Positions 1-8,198 of a DNA stretch of 64,000 bases are shown piece after piece. Source of the DNA: Microbacterium galbinum (lineage in GTDB: Bacteria > Actinomycetota > Actinomycetes > Actinomycetales > Microbacteriaceae); NCBI RefSeq assembly GCF_023091225.1, contig NZ_JAHWXM010000002.1, positions 310,001-374,000 on the forward strand, given 5' to 3'. The notes under the pieces were generated by a model. The model was not told the origin of the DNA. It searched no databases and was given only the letters and a program-made list of their open reading frames with translations. Each line of letters starts with the position of its first letter. Positions within the stretch are counted from its first letter, which is position 1. A program made the translations under genes and the position numbers.

Positions 1-572
1 GTGTCGAATAGCCGATCCGTCGAGCGTGGGCAGCTTCCTGGAGGGTGAGTAGTGGCCGGGTCTGGGTTACGGCGTGAGCAGGCAAGCCCGCTCCTCTCTT
101 TCGAGAAGGAGCACCTGCATGTCTCACGGGACACCTGCCAGTGCCACCCCGCCAGGATCGCGTCTTTACAATCCGTTGTTCACCAGAGCGTTGACCCAAG
201 GTTCAAGCACGCACTGGTGATCGCATTCGCCTTGGGCTTTGGCCTCTTCTGTAAGACGGGCGGGCGGCCATCCCCGGTTCCGTCTGGTGCAGCCCGAAGC
301 TTTATCGAACCGCTACTAAATTAGCGATCAGTAGCGCTCATGTCAATCGAATCTGCTCATCTACGAGCAAGAAATCCATTATCAGCGAGTCCCGCGGTTG
401 TCTTCGTATTGCTGAGCCCGAAACGAAGCTGATGGCACGGGGCTCGTCGACGATCGCGGGTGCGTGAAGTCTTGACGCGGCCAATTGAAGGTCGATCCGA
501 CTGATCCGACTCTGTTGGCACTGGGCTGATGGTGACCGCACCGCTGTGAGTCGATCGTCTCGGTCCTAGAAT
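1..572. other. Island flank with no confident gene
   Basis: No convincing long gene is visible. The first bases read in frame 1 as 15 codons ending in TGA at 46-48, which could be the tail of a gene entering from the left. One short ORF with a good ribosome binding site (119-220) is listed separately. The remaining ORFs have low-complexity, shadow-like translations. The stretch is less GC-rich than the core, and it probably contains the promoter of the DUF2510 gene that starts at 573. Confidence 0.4.
119..220 (+). CDS. Possible small or truncated ORF (33 aa)
   Basis: ATG at 119 is preceded by AAGGAG eight bases upstream, the best ribosome binding site in the first 570 bases. The frame encodes 33 residues and stops at TGA 218-220. 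The translation contains SRLYNPLFTRALTQG, which looks like real protein rather than antisense shadow, so this may be the start of a gene cut off by rearrangement. I do not recognise a family. The call rests only on start-site quality and composition. Confidence 0.25.
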   Translation: MSHGTPASATPPGSRLYNPLFTRALTQGSSTHW

Positions 573-1898
573 GTGCGCGTGACCTCGATACCAGCTGATT
601 GGCACCCCGACCCGACTGGCCGATTTGAGCGGAGATTCTGGGACGGAGCGGCCTGGACCGAGCATGTATGGACCGCAGGTCGACAATCGGTCGACCCTTT
701 AGTGTCGTCGGGAGTAGCGCACGAGAGTCGCGACGTGGTGCACAGCAGAACGGTTGTCCGTCAAGGTTTTGCCACCCCGGATGCTATCGGGCATCAGGCA
801 CCGAACGCCGGCAGTGTCGTGGAAGCGAGAATAACCGCGGCGACACCGCTGTCGTCGCGCTCTTTCCCCGGATGGCCTGAAAAGAAGAGGGCACGCAAGA
901 CCGCCGAGGTCGTCCGATTCCTCCTCCCCGACGAATCCATAATCTACTTCGGTCCCGGGTCGAGCCTGCGACCAGCAGGGAACGAACTCGTAATTACCAA
1001 CGTGCGGGTGTTCACGTACCTACCCGAGCGGATAGCAGCATGCATGGTGCTTGATTCGATCGCCGACATGCAGGTCCTTGACTCCAAACGGACACTGTCT
1101 CTAACGGATCACGCGGGACGCGCGATGAAGGTGAGGGGGTTCGCGGCGGGAGAGGCACCGCACATCCAGGCCGCCCTAGAGGCAGCGCGGGCCAGCCCAC
1201 GGCCAAGCAAAGCGCTAGATGCCATTCGACATGCCGAGGAGACAGCCGCGGAGGCAGCTCGTGTTGCTGCGATGACGATGCACGAGCGCTGGCCGCGAGC
1301 AACGATTCTCGGTAAGCAAACGCGCAAGGGCGAAGAGGCGATCAAGCGGCTGAGCCTCGGGGAGGAAGCCCCGTGGCTTGTGCTTGCTCCTGGCTTCGCT
1401 CAGGGGTTGCTCGTCGCCTTCGAAGACCGTCTCGCAATCATCAAGACCGGTGCAGCGACGAGCTTCATGGCGGGCTCCCTCGGAGGCGAGCGAAGCACGA
1501 CCTTCTACTTCACCGACATCAACGCCATCGAGTACAACTCCGGAATCGCCTCCGGGGTGCTCGAAGTGCTGACAGCCAGCTACCAGGGCAGTGCGAACAA
1601 AGACTTCTGGCGCGGCACGATGGACTCGCGAAATGCGGACAAGAACGACCCGTACACGCTCAGCAACACTCTGCCAATGGCGAAGGTCGTCTACAACGAG
1701 TGGTCCTCGCACATCCAGGAGCTACGGGCACGAATTTCGGCGTCGAAGCGCCCAGCATCAATCGTCATGGCCCCGGCGCCACGCGAGACGTCTTCGGACC
1801 TGGTCAGCCAACTGGAAAGGCTCTCGGCGTTGCGAGCCGCAGACGTCCTCACAGATGAGGAGTTCGTCGCAGCCAAGGCGCGTCTGATGAAATCCTAG
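573..1898 (+). CDS. DUF2510 / SHOCT domain protein
   Basis: 441 aa of unknown function. The N-terminus (about residues 6-32) has the DUF2510 pattern ADWHPDPTG...RFWDGAAWTEH, a short Trp-rich module common at the N-terminus of actinobacterial envelope-related proteins. The last 35 residues (LERLSALRAADVLTDEEF) match a SHOCT domain, a short C-terminal oligomerisation-type motif. Between them lie two blocks (about 115-205 and 245-390) with the alternating hydrophobic pattern of PH-like beta domains; that reading is inference. No membrane segment is obvious. The start is GTG at 573, with a second in-frame GTG at 579 as an alternative. It stands alone at the left of the island. Domain calls are good; function is unknown. 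Confidence 0.8.
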   Translation: MRVTSIPADWHPDPTGRFERRFWDGAAWTEHVWTAGRQSVDPLVSSGVAHESRDVVHSRTVVRQGFATPDAIGHQAPNAGSVVEARITAATPLSSRSFPGWPEKKRARKTAEVVRFLLPDESIIYFGPGSSLRPAGNELVITNVRVFTYLPERIAACMVLDSIADMQVLDSKRTLSLTDHAGRAMKVRGFAAGEAPHIQAALEAARASPRPSKALDAIRHAEETAAEAARVAAMTMHERWPRATILGKQTRKGEEAIKRLSLGEEAPWLVLAPGFAQGLLVAFEDRLAIIKTGAATSFMAGSLGGERSTTFYFTDINAIEYNSGIASGVLEVLTASYQGSANKDFWRGTMDSRNADKNDPYTLSNTLPMAKVVYNEWSSHIQELRARISASKRPASIVMAPAPRETSSDLVSQLERLSALRAADVLTDEEFVAAKARLMKS

Positions 1899-2003
1899 CG
1901 AGGCGCCCAGCGCGGTCGGTGGCGCACACTTTCTGCACGACCATGATCATCTCTCAGCCGCCGGGGCCCGAGCCCGCGTTGCTTCCCGTGAGATCCTGGC
2001 GAC

Positions 2004-3095
2004 ATGGACCTCGAGATCACCGTCACCCCGCGCGAGACGCTCGTCTGGGCACCAAGCGCCACCGAAGCAGAGCGACTCCGTCGCGGTCTCAGCGATGACG
2101 GTTACCTCGTGCTCGACGCGGTCCCGTTTGAGCTGACCGAGGCAGGGCTCATCCCTGAAGGGGAGCACTCCGAGTTCGACTCGACTCGGATCTTCAACGT
2201 CACGACCGGTCCCAACGCGAATGCGACCCTGCATGCCCTGACCGACGACGGGCACCGCCTCATCTGGCACCGATTGCAGACGAAGCGACTCGCTCGCAAG
2301 GTCTGGGGTGTCACCGTGGCGATCCCCCGCAAGAACCAGCCTCGGCCCGGGTCGACCGAGAGCGCTACGCACTTCGCGACCACCGTGCGCAGCACTCGCG
2401 GCCTCGGCCTGCGGATCTCTCGCGACACCTACGCGACGATCAACAAGCGCGTGTCGACAGCGCGCTGGTCGCGGGACGACGACCCTGAGTTCTGGGATGC
2501 CGTCGACTGGAAGTACGAGGACGCCGAGCACCGCATCCACACCGACGAGTGGTGCGAGAAGCACCGCGAGCGGGCCCTGGCGAACTTCGACCTGAACATG
2601 GCTCACTTCGCCTCCCTCGACCGCGATGAGTTCGAGCAGGCTCTGCAGGAGGTCGTCGCCAGCAACCCCGGCATGGTCGAGGTCACGGATCTCGCGAAGT
2701 GGGACGGCGTCGGCGGGCTCTACATCATGGTGCTCGACGAGTACCGCCAGGTGTACGTCGGCGCCACGAACGAGTGGACGGGGATCGCCAAGCGCATCCG
2801 CCAGCACTGGACAAGGCAGAAGCACTTCGACCGCCTCATCTGGGGCGACGTCGAGTCGTCGATCCTCTCAATCGACAGCTTCCGCGCCCTCGACACCACC
2901 CGCATCTTCGCGCTGAAGAGCGCGCGCTCTTTTGAGAGCGAGGACGACCTGCTCAAGCAGTTCCCCGCGAAGTACACACTGAATCGCGTCATGGGAGGCC
3001 GCAACGTCGCCCGCTTCGCCACCTTCGCCGGGCTCTCCTATGTGATGCGCCTCCGCGACGGCGACGGTGCTGGCGAGGAGTTGGATCCGTCGTGA
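2004..3095 (+). CDS. GIY-YIG nuclease-domain protein with unknown N-terminal region
   Basis: 363 aa. Residues about 238-330 carry a GIY-YIG nuclease-like core: GLYIMVLDEYRQVYVGAT supplies the two beta strands (GLY and VYVG standing for GIY and YIG), followed by the helix with the conserved Arg (KRIRQHW). This fold cuts DNA with a single metal ion in repair and restriction enzymes and in homing nucleases. The first 230 residues match nothing I recognise and may sense or bind a substrate. The TGA overlaps the GTG start of the HNH gene by four bases, so the two are probably translationally coupled and may act together. No Shine-Dalgarno is obvious before the ATG. A role in defence or mobility is inference from the domains and the island. 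Confidence 0.75.
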   Translation: MDLEITVTPRETLVWAPSATEAERLRRGLSDDGYLVLDAVPFELTEAGLIPEGEHSEFDSTRIFNVTTGPNANATLHALTDDGHRLIWHRLQTKRLARKVWGVTVAIPRKNQPRPGSTESATHFATTVRSTRGLGLRISRDTYATINKRVSTARWSRDDDPEFWDAVDWKYEDAEHRIHTDEWCEKHRERALANFDLNMAHFASLDRDEFEQALQEVVASNPGMVEVTDLAKWDGVGGLYIMVLDEYRQVYVGATNEWTGIAKRIRQHWTRQKHFDRLIWGDVESSILSIDSFRALDTTRIFALKSARSFESEDDLLKQFPAKYTLNRVMGGRNVARFATFAGLSYVMRLRDGDGAGEELDPS

Positions 3096-3739
3096 CACGC
3101 GAGATCCACGCGCTCCGCGACGATGCGGCTGCCTGGTACAGCAGCATCCTCGACGAGGTCGCCGCGGCGCTGCCGTCGTCCCTCGATCGTGCCCGCCAGC
3201 TCCTCGAGCCGATCGCCGGTGAGGTCTGGATGGGCAGCCTCACCCTCCACGGCACGACCACGATCGGCACCGACGCGCGCACCTCGCGGCGAGTCCCCGA
3301 CCGCACGCGTGCGGAGGTGTTCCTCCGCGACGGCTTCACCTGCACATATTGCGGCGGCCGCACGATCCCCCGGTGCGTCCTCGTCGCGATCAGTGACGTG
3401 TTCCCCGACGACTTCCCCTACTACGCGCACTACCGCCGCGGCACCGTGCACCCCGCGTACTGGGCGCTCGCGCCCGAAGCCGACCACGTGCTTGCGCACG
3501 CCAACGGCGGCTCCAGCGACGCGGCGAACCTCACGACCCTGCACGCGATGTGCAACACCCGGAAGTCCATCCTCGCCGCAGACGCCCTTCCCATGGTCGA
3601 CGCGACGCCCATGCGCGATCCGGAATGGGACGGACTACTCTCTCGATACGCGGATATCGTCGTCGCGGGTGAGGCTCATGGCCGTCGTCATGCAGCGCCG
3701 AACTATCACAACGCCTGGCTGCGCCGCTTCGGACGGTAG
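3092..3739 (+). CDS. HNH endonuclease
   Basis: 215 aa. An HNH (beta-beta-alpha metal) nuclease motif is clear: a zinc-type CTYCGG at about 86-91, the ADHVLAHANGG stretch carrying the catalytic His at about 130, and DAANLTTLHAMCNTRKS supplying the second H/N and a further Cys. The region before residue 75 is unassigned. The GTG start overlaps the stop of the upstream GIY-YIG gene (GTGA), so the two nucleases share an operon. A tiny ORF follows 32 bases downstream. Domain identity is confident; the biological target (phage, plasmid or repair) is not known. Confidence 0.85.
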   Translation: MTREIHALRDDAAAWYSSILDEVAAALPSSLDRARQLLEPIAGEVWMGSLTLHGTTTIGTDARTSRRVPDRTRAEVFLRDGFTCTYCGGRTIPRCVLVAISDVFPDDFPYYAHYRRGTVHPAYWALAPEADHVLAHANGGSSDAANLTTLHAMCNTRKSILAADALPMVDATPMRDPEWDGLLSRYADIVVAGEAHGRRHAAPNYHNAWLRRFGR

Positions 3740-3771
3740 TCAGATGCGGCCCGCCTTCGAAAGGAACGGCC

Positions 3772-3948
3772 ATGACTGAAATCGACGACACCAACCGTCG
3801 CTCGCGTCTGCGTCAACTCCGAGCAGGCCTAGAAGAGCTTCACGCAGTCGCCCTTGCCGAGCGCAACGGTGAAGCCTTCACAACCAAGGAGACGCTCGTT
3901 CACATTAGTCGAGACCTCGTCACCGAGACTACGGCGAGCTCGGTCTAG
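3772..3948 (+). CDS. Small charged protein (58 aa) downstream of HNH gene
   Basis: A 58-residue ORF with ATG at 3772, preceded by AAGGAACGGCC, a reasonable ribosome binding site. It begins 32 bases after the HNH stop and is probably co-transcribed with the two nuclease genes. The sequence is mostly helical and charged (RLRQLRAGLEELHAVALAER) with a second short helix, and has no membrane segment or cysteines. I do not recognise the family. An accessory or regulatory role for the nuclease pair is only a guess from position. Confidence 0.55.
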   Translation: MTEIDDTNRRSRLRQLRAGLEELHAVALAERNGEAFTTKETLVHISRDLVTETTASSV

Positions 3949-4059
3949 GACCTGCCCTCTGCTCCCTAGGGCGGATTCCTCGTATGTGTGTGGAGACTGA
4001 CCTATCGCGGACCTGTTCGAGCAGGCAAAGCAACGAGCTTGCGTCTCCGATAGGTGTCG

Positions 4060-5592
4060 TCACCGCCACACTGGCTCAACACGCTGTTCGTTAAGTTCTC
4101 GTCGTCCCCGTTTTGCTCGTTCGAGGCGATGGACGCGTGGCGTCAGGACCGCGCGAACGATTCTGCGCTGATCTGCGAGGTCCAGCTCTTTCCACTGGAC
4201 GTCAGGTTCGCCGCGATCAATGAACTCGCGAACGTACGGGTCGATCGCCGACATCTCTGCGAGTGCTTCGCGGCAGTCACGGATCAGGGGTTGCAGGCGT
4301 GACTCTTGGTCGATAATGAGGTCGAACCGTTGTAGCGCGGCCGCGTCCGCCCGCACGGAATCTAGGTAGTCCTCGTACGCGGCGATCTCATCGATGAGGC
4401 GACGACGTTCCGTTTGAGCTTGCTTACCTTGGTTTGCGGTACCCGACGTGAAATCGGCCGAACTGAGCCGTGCGAATAACAGCTCGCAGACGATCTCATC
4501 GAGCGTCTGCACGCTGATGCTGACATGAAAGCCTCTCGGCTCGTCGGGTGCTGCCAGCCCTGGAAGCCTCCCGCACGCGTAGTTCAGATAGCCCCTTCGC
4601 GGCGCTGGCGAACCGTCCGAGAGTGGCTTTCGCGGCGTGTAGTGATTCGTCCAGCACTTCAGCGGAGCGTTGCATACTCCGCATCGGGCGATCGTCGACA
4701 GAAGATGTTTAGCCGTGTGATCGCGCGGACGTTTCCGATCGCTCTGGCAAAGGATTGCCTGCAGCTCTTCCCAAGACTCGGGGTCGATCAAAGGCCCCCA
4801 GATAGCATCAGCAACGACATTCCCCCGAAGCACTCGCTTCCCCACATACGCTGGTTGGCGCAACATCGCTTTGATCGCGGCGGGGTTCCAGCCCCCTGTC
4901 CCATCCAAGGGGTGCTGTCTAGGGCACCTTGGTGGCACACCTCTCCGATTGAACTCTCTAGCAACGGAGTAGATCGAGTCGTGGCGCATAATGCGCATTG
5001 CCGCTTCCTTGACGATTGGCGCCTGATCCGGGTGCTCTTCGACCCGAACAAGTTCGCGCGTCTGCTCGTCGTACACGCGCCGGTAGCCGTACAGGTTTCG
5101 ACCGTGCGGGCGTCCTTGCTCAGCAGAGGCGCTCGAACTCCTCCGCCGCCGTTCAGAGGTCTTCTCAGATTCGTACTCTGCGTCGACGGCGTCCTCGAGG
5201 AGACTGCGCCGGTCGCGGGCGTTGGCGGGGTCATAGAGGCGGTTGTGCGTAGTGACCCAGATGCGGACGCTTCGCTCCCTGCAGAGGTCCACGAGGTCTA
5301 CCCACTCGCCCACGCGACGCGACCCGCGGCTCGACTCCCAGATCGCAAGGACATCGGCATCGAAGGTGCCTGACTCAAGGTCCCCGATCAAACGCTTGAA
5401 ATCCTCGCGCTCCTTTCTCGCGTATCGACTCGCACTCCGGTCGGCATCTCGGTATGGCGCGGCGGAGTGAAGGGCCCACCCTTGAGCCTCAATCGACGTC
5501 TTGTTCTCTCCATGTTGTTGATCCGGGCTTCTGCCCGTGTCATGGATATCCCTCGACACCCTCAGATACTCACGAACCGATAGCCGCTTCAT
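4060..5592 (-). CDS. Large serine recombinase (integrase type)
   Basis: 510 aa from the ATG at 5592. The N-terminus has the resolvase/invertase signature: YLRVSRD with the catalytic Ser, then TGRSPDQQ. Next come the helical core DVLAIWESSRGSRRVGEW and the YGYRR...AREFNRRGV recombinase domain. A zinc ribbon (CGVCNAPLKC...YACG) follows, then a coiled-coil C-terminal stretch (about 395-470). This is the layout of phage and element integrases that recombine attP with attB. Longer upstream reading to 5793 is possible but runs antisense to the umuD remnant and lacks family sequence, so I chose 5592. It is probably responsible for mobilising at least part of the island. Attachment sites could not be identified from sequence alone. 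Confidence 0.92.
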   Translation of the reverse strand: MKRLSVREYLRVSRDIHDTGRSPDQQHGENKTSIEAQGWALHSAAPYRDADRSASRYARKEREDFKRLIGDLESGTFDADVLAIWESSRGSRRVGEWVDLVDLCRERSVRIWVTTHNRLYDPANARDRRSLLEDAVDAEYESEKTSERRRRSSSASAEQGRPHGRNLYGYRRVYDEQTRELVRVEEHPDQAPIVKEAAMRIMRHDSIYSVAREFNRRGVPPRCPRQHPLDGTGGWNPAAIKAMLRQPAYVGKRVLRGNVVADAIWGPLIDPESWEELQAILCQSDRKRPRDHTAKHLLSTIARCGVCNAPLKCWTNHYTPRKPLSDGSPAPRRGYLNYACGRLPGLAAPDEPRGFHVSISVQTLDEIVCELLFARLSSADFTSGTANQGKQAQTERRRLIDEIAAYEDYLDSVRADAAALQRFDLIIDQESRLQPLIRDCREALAEMSAIDPYVREFIDRGEPDVQWKELDLADQRRIVRAVLTPRVHRLERAKRGRRELNEQRVEPVWR

Positions 5593-5613
5593 TCGCCCAG
5601 TAGACACCCACAC

Positions 5614-5868
5614 GTGCCGCTCGACCAGGGGTTCCCGTCGACCGCTCAGGAGTACTACGACGGCCAGATCGACCTGACTAAAATGCTCATCGACGACCAA
5701 GCCGCGACATTCGTCGTCCGCGCGGCCGGCGACTCGATGCTCGGCATCGACATCAGATCGGGTGATGAGAGCCTCATCACCCGATCGAAGCATCCGCTCA
5801 ATGGAGGATGTCGTGGTCGCGATCCTGAACGGCTAGCTCACGCTGAAGCGGCTTTTCCTAATGTCGGC
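5614..5868 (+). pseudogene. umuD: umuD-like (S24 peptidase) remnant
   Basis: The reading frame starting at 5614 matches the middle of UmuD/LexA-family self-cleaving proteins: PLDQGFPSTAQEYYDG, then VVRAAGDSMLGIDIRSGDE with the catalytic Ser in GDSM. After GDESLITRS the frame breaks. The next conserved piece (DVVVAILNG, then LTLKRL after an in-frame TAG) continues in another frame at about 5804-5850. The N-terminus before the cleavage region is also missing. It is therefore a truncated, frameshifted and stopped fragment. It lies head-to-head with the serine recombinase 22 bases away, suggesting that integration or deletion here destroyed an SOS-mutagenesis umuD gene. Confidence 0.75.
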
Positions 5869-6066
5869 ATCCAGAGTCGCCCCGCTCAGCGCCTTCTCGA
5901 GCAGGTTCGCGCACAGTTCCTGAGGCACTTCGAAGCGCTCCATGTTCTCCACCAGGAACGTCGTGAGTTCAGCGTCTCGGAGCAAGGTCGCATCGCCTAT
6001 AGCGTTCGCGCGGCATACACCGCCGCGCACAGACGCACCCTCGATCAGATCGAGGGTGTGAGGCAA
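5833..6066 (-). CDS. Doubtful small ORF (77 aa)
   Basis: A TTG-started ORF on the minus strand whose middle (LTTFLVENMERFEVPQ) looks protein-like. However, its 3' end is antisense to the umuD remnant and the ribosome binding site is weak. No family is recognised. It may instead be a shadow of decayed sequence between the umuD fragment and the next gene. Confidence 0.2.
   Translation of the reverse strand: MPHTLDLIEGASVRGGVCRANAIGDATLLRDAELTTFLVENMERFEVPQELCANLLEKALSGATLDADIRKSRFSVS
6036..6058. repeat. 10-bp perfect inverted repeat (hairpin)
   Basis: CACCCTCGAT at 6036-6045 is exactly complementary to ATCGAGGGTG at 6049-6058, with a 3-base CAG spacer. There is no T-run, so it is a weak terminator candidate. 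It may end transcription from the umuD remnant before the gene at 6094, or be an operator for that gene. Confidence 0.4.
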
Positions 6067-6093
6067 CCGCTTCCACTCGGTAGATTGCTGCGC

Positions 6094-6843
6094 ATGACTG
6101 AAATGTGGGCCGCGCTAGCTGGTGCCGTTGTGGGTGCCATTGTCGGTGGCTTGCTCTCCGCGTGGGTCGGCTCGAAGCAGACGGCAAAGGTGCTGAAGCA
6201 TGAGACCGACATGGCGGCCGCCGAGCGGAAAGAAGCACAGCGCGCCGATGAAGAGCGACGGCACTCAGCGGCCGCTGACCACCTGATCACAGCGCTAGCC
6301 GAGTACATGACCCTGAGTGGAAGCGTGCACGATGGCGGCCGCGCGGTGGAGCACTTTGTGCGGATGGCCACGACAGCAGACGTTCATCGTGACAGGGACC
6401 GCCGAACGGCAGCTCTCCTTCAAGCGAGCGCAAGCTACGCCCATGCACTGCCTGAAGAAGTGCGCGAGAGGTGGGACGCCTTGATCTGGGTGGTGCGCTT
6501 CAACTCAGCCAAGCAGTCCGAGCGGTCGGACGGAGATCGGCGGCGCGACTACAGCGATCTGAGGAACTACAGCGAGTACGTCCGCCGCTCGCTCACCGCT
6601 GTGACCGCGAAACATCCAATGCCGCCTCACTACCCTGCCCCGGACGTTCGCCGCGAAGAGCGCAAGCCATGGGGCTACTCGCCAGAGGACGCCGAGAAGG
6701 AACCTGACCTTACCGACTGGCAACTCAGCGACCGTTTGGTCGGCAGGGTGTCCTTCTCCACAGGAGAGCTGCGGTGGTACGGCCCCAATGGCCTAGTTGA
6801 AGATCTTCCCCGAGCAGAAGCCGCGCCCACTGCGGAGGATTAA
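6094..6843 (+). CDS. Membrane-anchored protein of unknown function
   Basis: 249 aa. The ATG at 6094 was chosen because it starts directly at a hydrophobic segment (AALAGAVVGAIVGGLLSAWV, about 5-24), whereas the longer frame back to 5614 only reads through the umuD remnant. After the single N-terminal membrane helix comes a charged helical stretch (about 28-70, rich in E, R, A and K), then a mostly soluble alpha-helical domain facing the cytoplasm, and a C-terminal region with several Trp and Tyr. Similar short 'one helix plus cytoplasmic domain' proteins are common in islands. I recognise no named family. Confidence 0.6.
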   Translation: MTEMWAALAGAVVGAIVGGLLSAWVGSKQTAKVLKHETDMAAAERKEAQRADEERRHSAAADHLITALAEYMTLSGSVHDGGRAVEHFVRMATTADVHRDRDRRTAALLQASASYAHALPEEVRERWDALIWVVRFNSAKQSERSDGDRRRDYSDLRNYSEYVRRSLTAVTAKHPMPPHYPAPDVRREERKPWGYSPEDAEKEPDLTDWQLSDRLVGRVSFSTGELRWYGPNGLVEDLPRAEAAPTAED

Positions 6844-7046
6844 CTGTATGGGAGGTCACCGACTTGATCTTCGGCGTGGGCGACAAACTGCAGGTAGGTC
6901 TTGTGTCGGCGAAAAGTGCTCGTGCATGGGCGACGGCCAGTGAGGCCTGGGTCGCTGACGCCAAGTAACTCGCCGGGAACCACCCACCGTCCACGCCGCT
7001 AGGGTCCGCGCCGTGCCACTGTCTCCAGGTCGATAGTCTCAGACGC
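6844..7046. other. Intergenic with possible decayed coding tail
   Basis: One frame reads GVGDKLQVGLVSAKSARAW and stops at TAA 6966-6968. It looks protein-like but has no good start, so it may be the tail of a lost gene. No terminator or clear promoter is visible. The next gene starts at 7047. Confidence 0.3.
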
Positions 7047-7859
7047 ATGTCCGTGACGCTCGTAACGATCCTCGATTCGGAGTCGCTGCCTCTCCAGGAT
7101 GTGCTGGTCATCAGGCACGCCTACAACGCCGAGCCTGCGTCGAGCCGCCTTGCCGGTGTCCAGGCAAATTCGACGGACGACGATATCCTCGCGTACACGC
7201 GCCGCCAGTCAGCGAAGCCACGAATTTTCCCAGTCACCCCTCCGCGATGGTGGGTCGTGCTCCTTCCGGAAGGCGGTGACCGCGGACGCCTCTGGCGCGT
7301 CGTCGAGAATCGAGGGGAGATCTCGAACGACGGTGAGCTCCGAGAGTTCGACCTCGTCTACAGCGATCACCTGCAGGACTTGCTCGGCCGACTTGTCATC
7401 GGTTGGAGGGCGGGTCGGGTGTGGCGCGTCCGTGGCACGACGGCAGCGACCTACCCGGTGCTCGAGATCGCCGACGCTCAGCCTCCCCGCTTCCCGGGCT
7501 TCGACAAATTGATCGTCTCGTACGAGATGTTGCAGGCCGTGGTGAACGAGCGCCGGTACGCCGCCTGGCAGACAGCGCTCTCATCGATTGTCGGTATCTA
7601 TCTGATCACCGACACCCTCGACGGGCGGCACTACGTCGGCAAGGCAGACGGCGCCGAGAACATCTTGCAGCGATGGCGCACCTACGCCACCAACGGGCAC
7701 GGCGGCAACGTCGCCCTGAAGCTGCGGGATCCGTCGAGCTTCCAGTACTCGCTGCTGCGGGTCTTCGACCCCTCGACGCCACTCCGAGATATCAACGCCG
7801 CAGAGAGCCACTTCAAGCGCGCACTAGACAGCATCACCCACGGACTCAACCGCGGCTAA
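7047..7859 (+). CDS. GIY-YIG nuclease-domain protein (C-terminal)
   Basis: 270 aa. The C-terminal third (about 182-265) has the GIY-YIG core GIYLITDTLDGRHYVGKA, then ILQRWRTYATNGHGG carrying the conserved Arg and His region, and a late Glu (NAAESHFKRALD) typical of the catalytic site. The N-terminal 180 residues are unassigned; the block FPVTPPRWWVVLLPEGGDRG...WRVVENRGEI suggests a beta-rich domain. This is the second GIY-YIG gene in the island, with an N-terminus unrelated to the one at 2004. It is monocistronic. Nuclease identity is good; role unknown, with defence plausible from context. Confidence 0.75.
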   Translation: MSVTLVTILDSESLPLQDVLVIRHAYNAEPASSRLAGVQANSTDDDILAYTRRQSAKPRIFPVTPPRWWVVLLPEGGDRGRLWRVVENRGEISNDGELREFDLVYSDHLQDLLGRLVIGWRAGRVWRVRGTTAATYPVLEIADAQPPRFPGFDKLIVSYEMLQAVVNERRYAAWQTALSSIVGIYLITDTLDGRHYVGKADGAENILQRWRTYATNGHGGNVALKLRDPSSFQYSLLRVFDPSTPLRDINAAESHFKRALDSITHGLNRG

Positions 7860-8198
7860 GGAGCTCGGTGTAGTCGCTCACTGCGAGAAGTCGCTCAGCG
7901 CGGGAAGCTCTCGGCCTTCCACAGCTGACTCTCGGCACAGCAGCACAGCACCGCAGAGGCGACGACGAGAGGCGAATCGTTCGCGACTTTCTCGCAGGCC
8001 TAGAAGACAGCGATCACCGCCCCGCCTGATCCGCTGACAACCTCCAGGAGATGATGGCGACCCCGAACTACAGCTACGACGCGCAACTGGGTAGGACACG
8101 CGCTCCTCACCAGTTGGAAGGTCACCAGTGGCGATCGCTGAAGGAGATCAAGCGCGCGCTGAAGGCGGACGAGATCGGGTGATCCGGCCGGGCCTCGT
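7860..8198. other. Gene-poor gap with one short ORF
   Basis: A 339-base gap between the convergent GIY-YIG and SdpI-like genes. It contains only the doubtful 43-codon ORF at 8051-8182. No T-tailed hairpin was found. Confidence 0.4.
8051..8182 (+). CDS. Possible 43-aa ORF or gene fragment
   Basis: Two tandem ATG codons (8051, 8054) lie just after CAGGAG. The translation ends HQWRSLKEIKRALKADEIG, which looks like a real helical C-terminus. It could be a short gene or the surviving end of a larger one. No family is recognised. Confidence 0.25.
   Translation: MMATPNYSYDAQLGRTRAPHQLEGHQWRSLKEIKRALKADEIG

Noticed and set aside
338..541. Small minus-strand ORF near the left end
   Set aside because: No ribosome binding site and no protein-like pattern; treated as non-coding.
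5614..6843. A single 409-aa protein
   Set aside because: The first 85 codons are a frameshifted umuD remnant and the true gene starts at the ATG at 6094 with its membrane helix. The long frame is accidental fusion.
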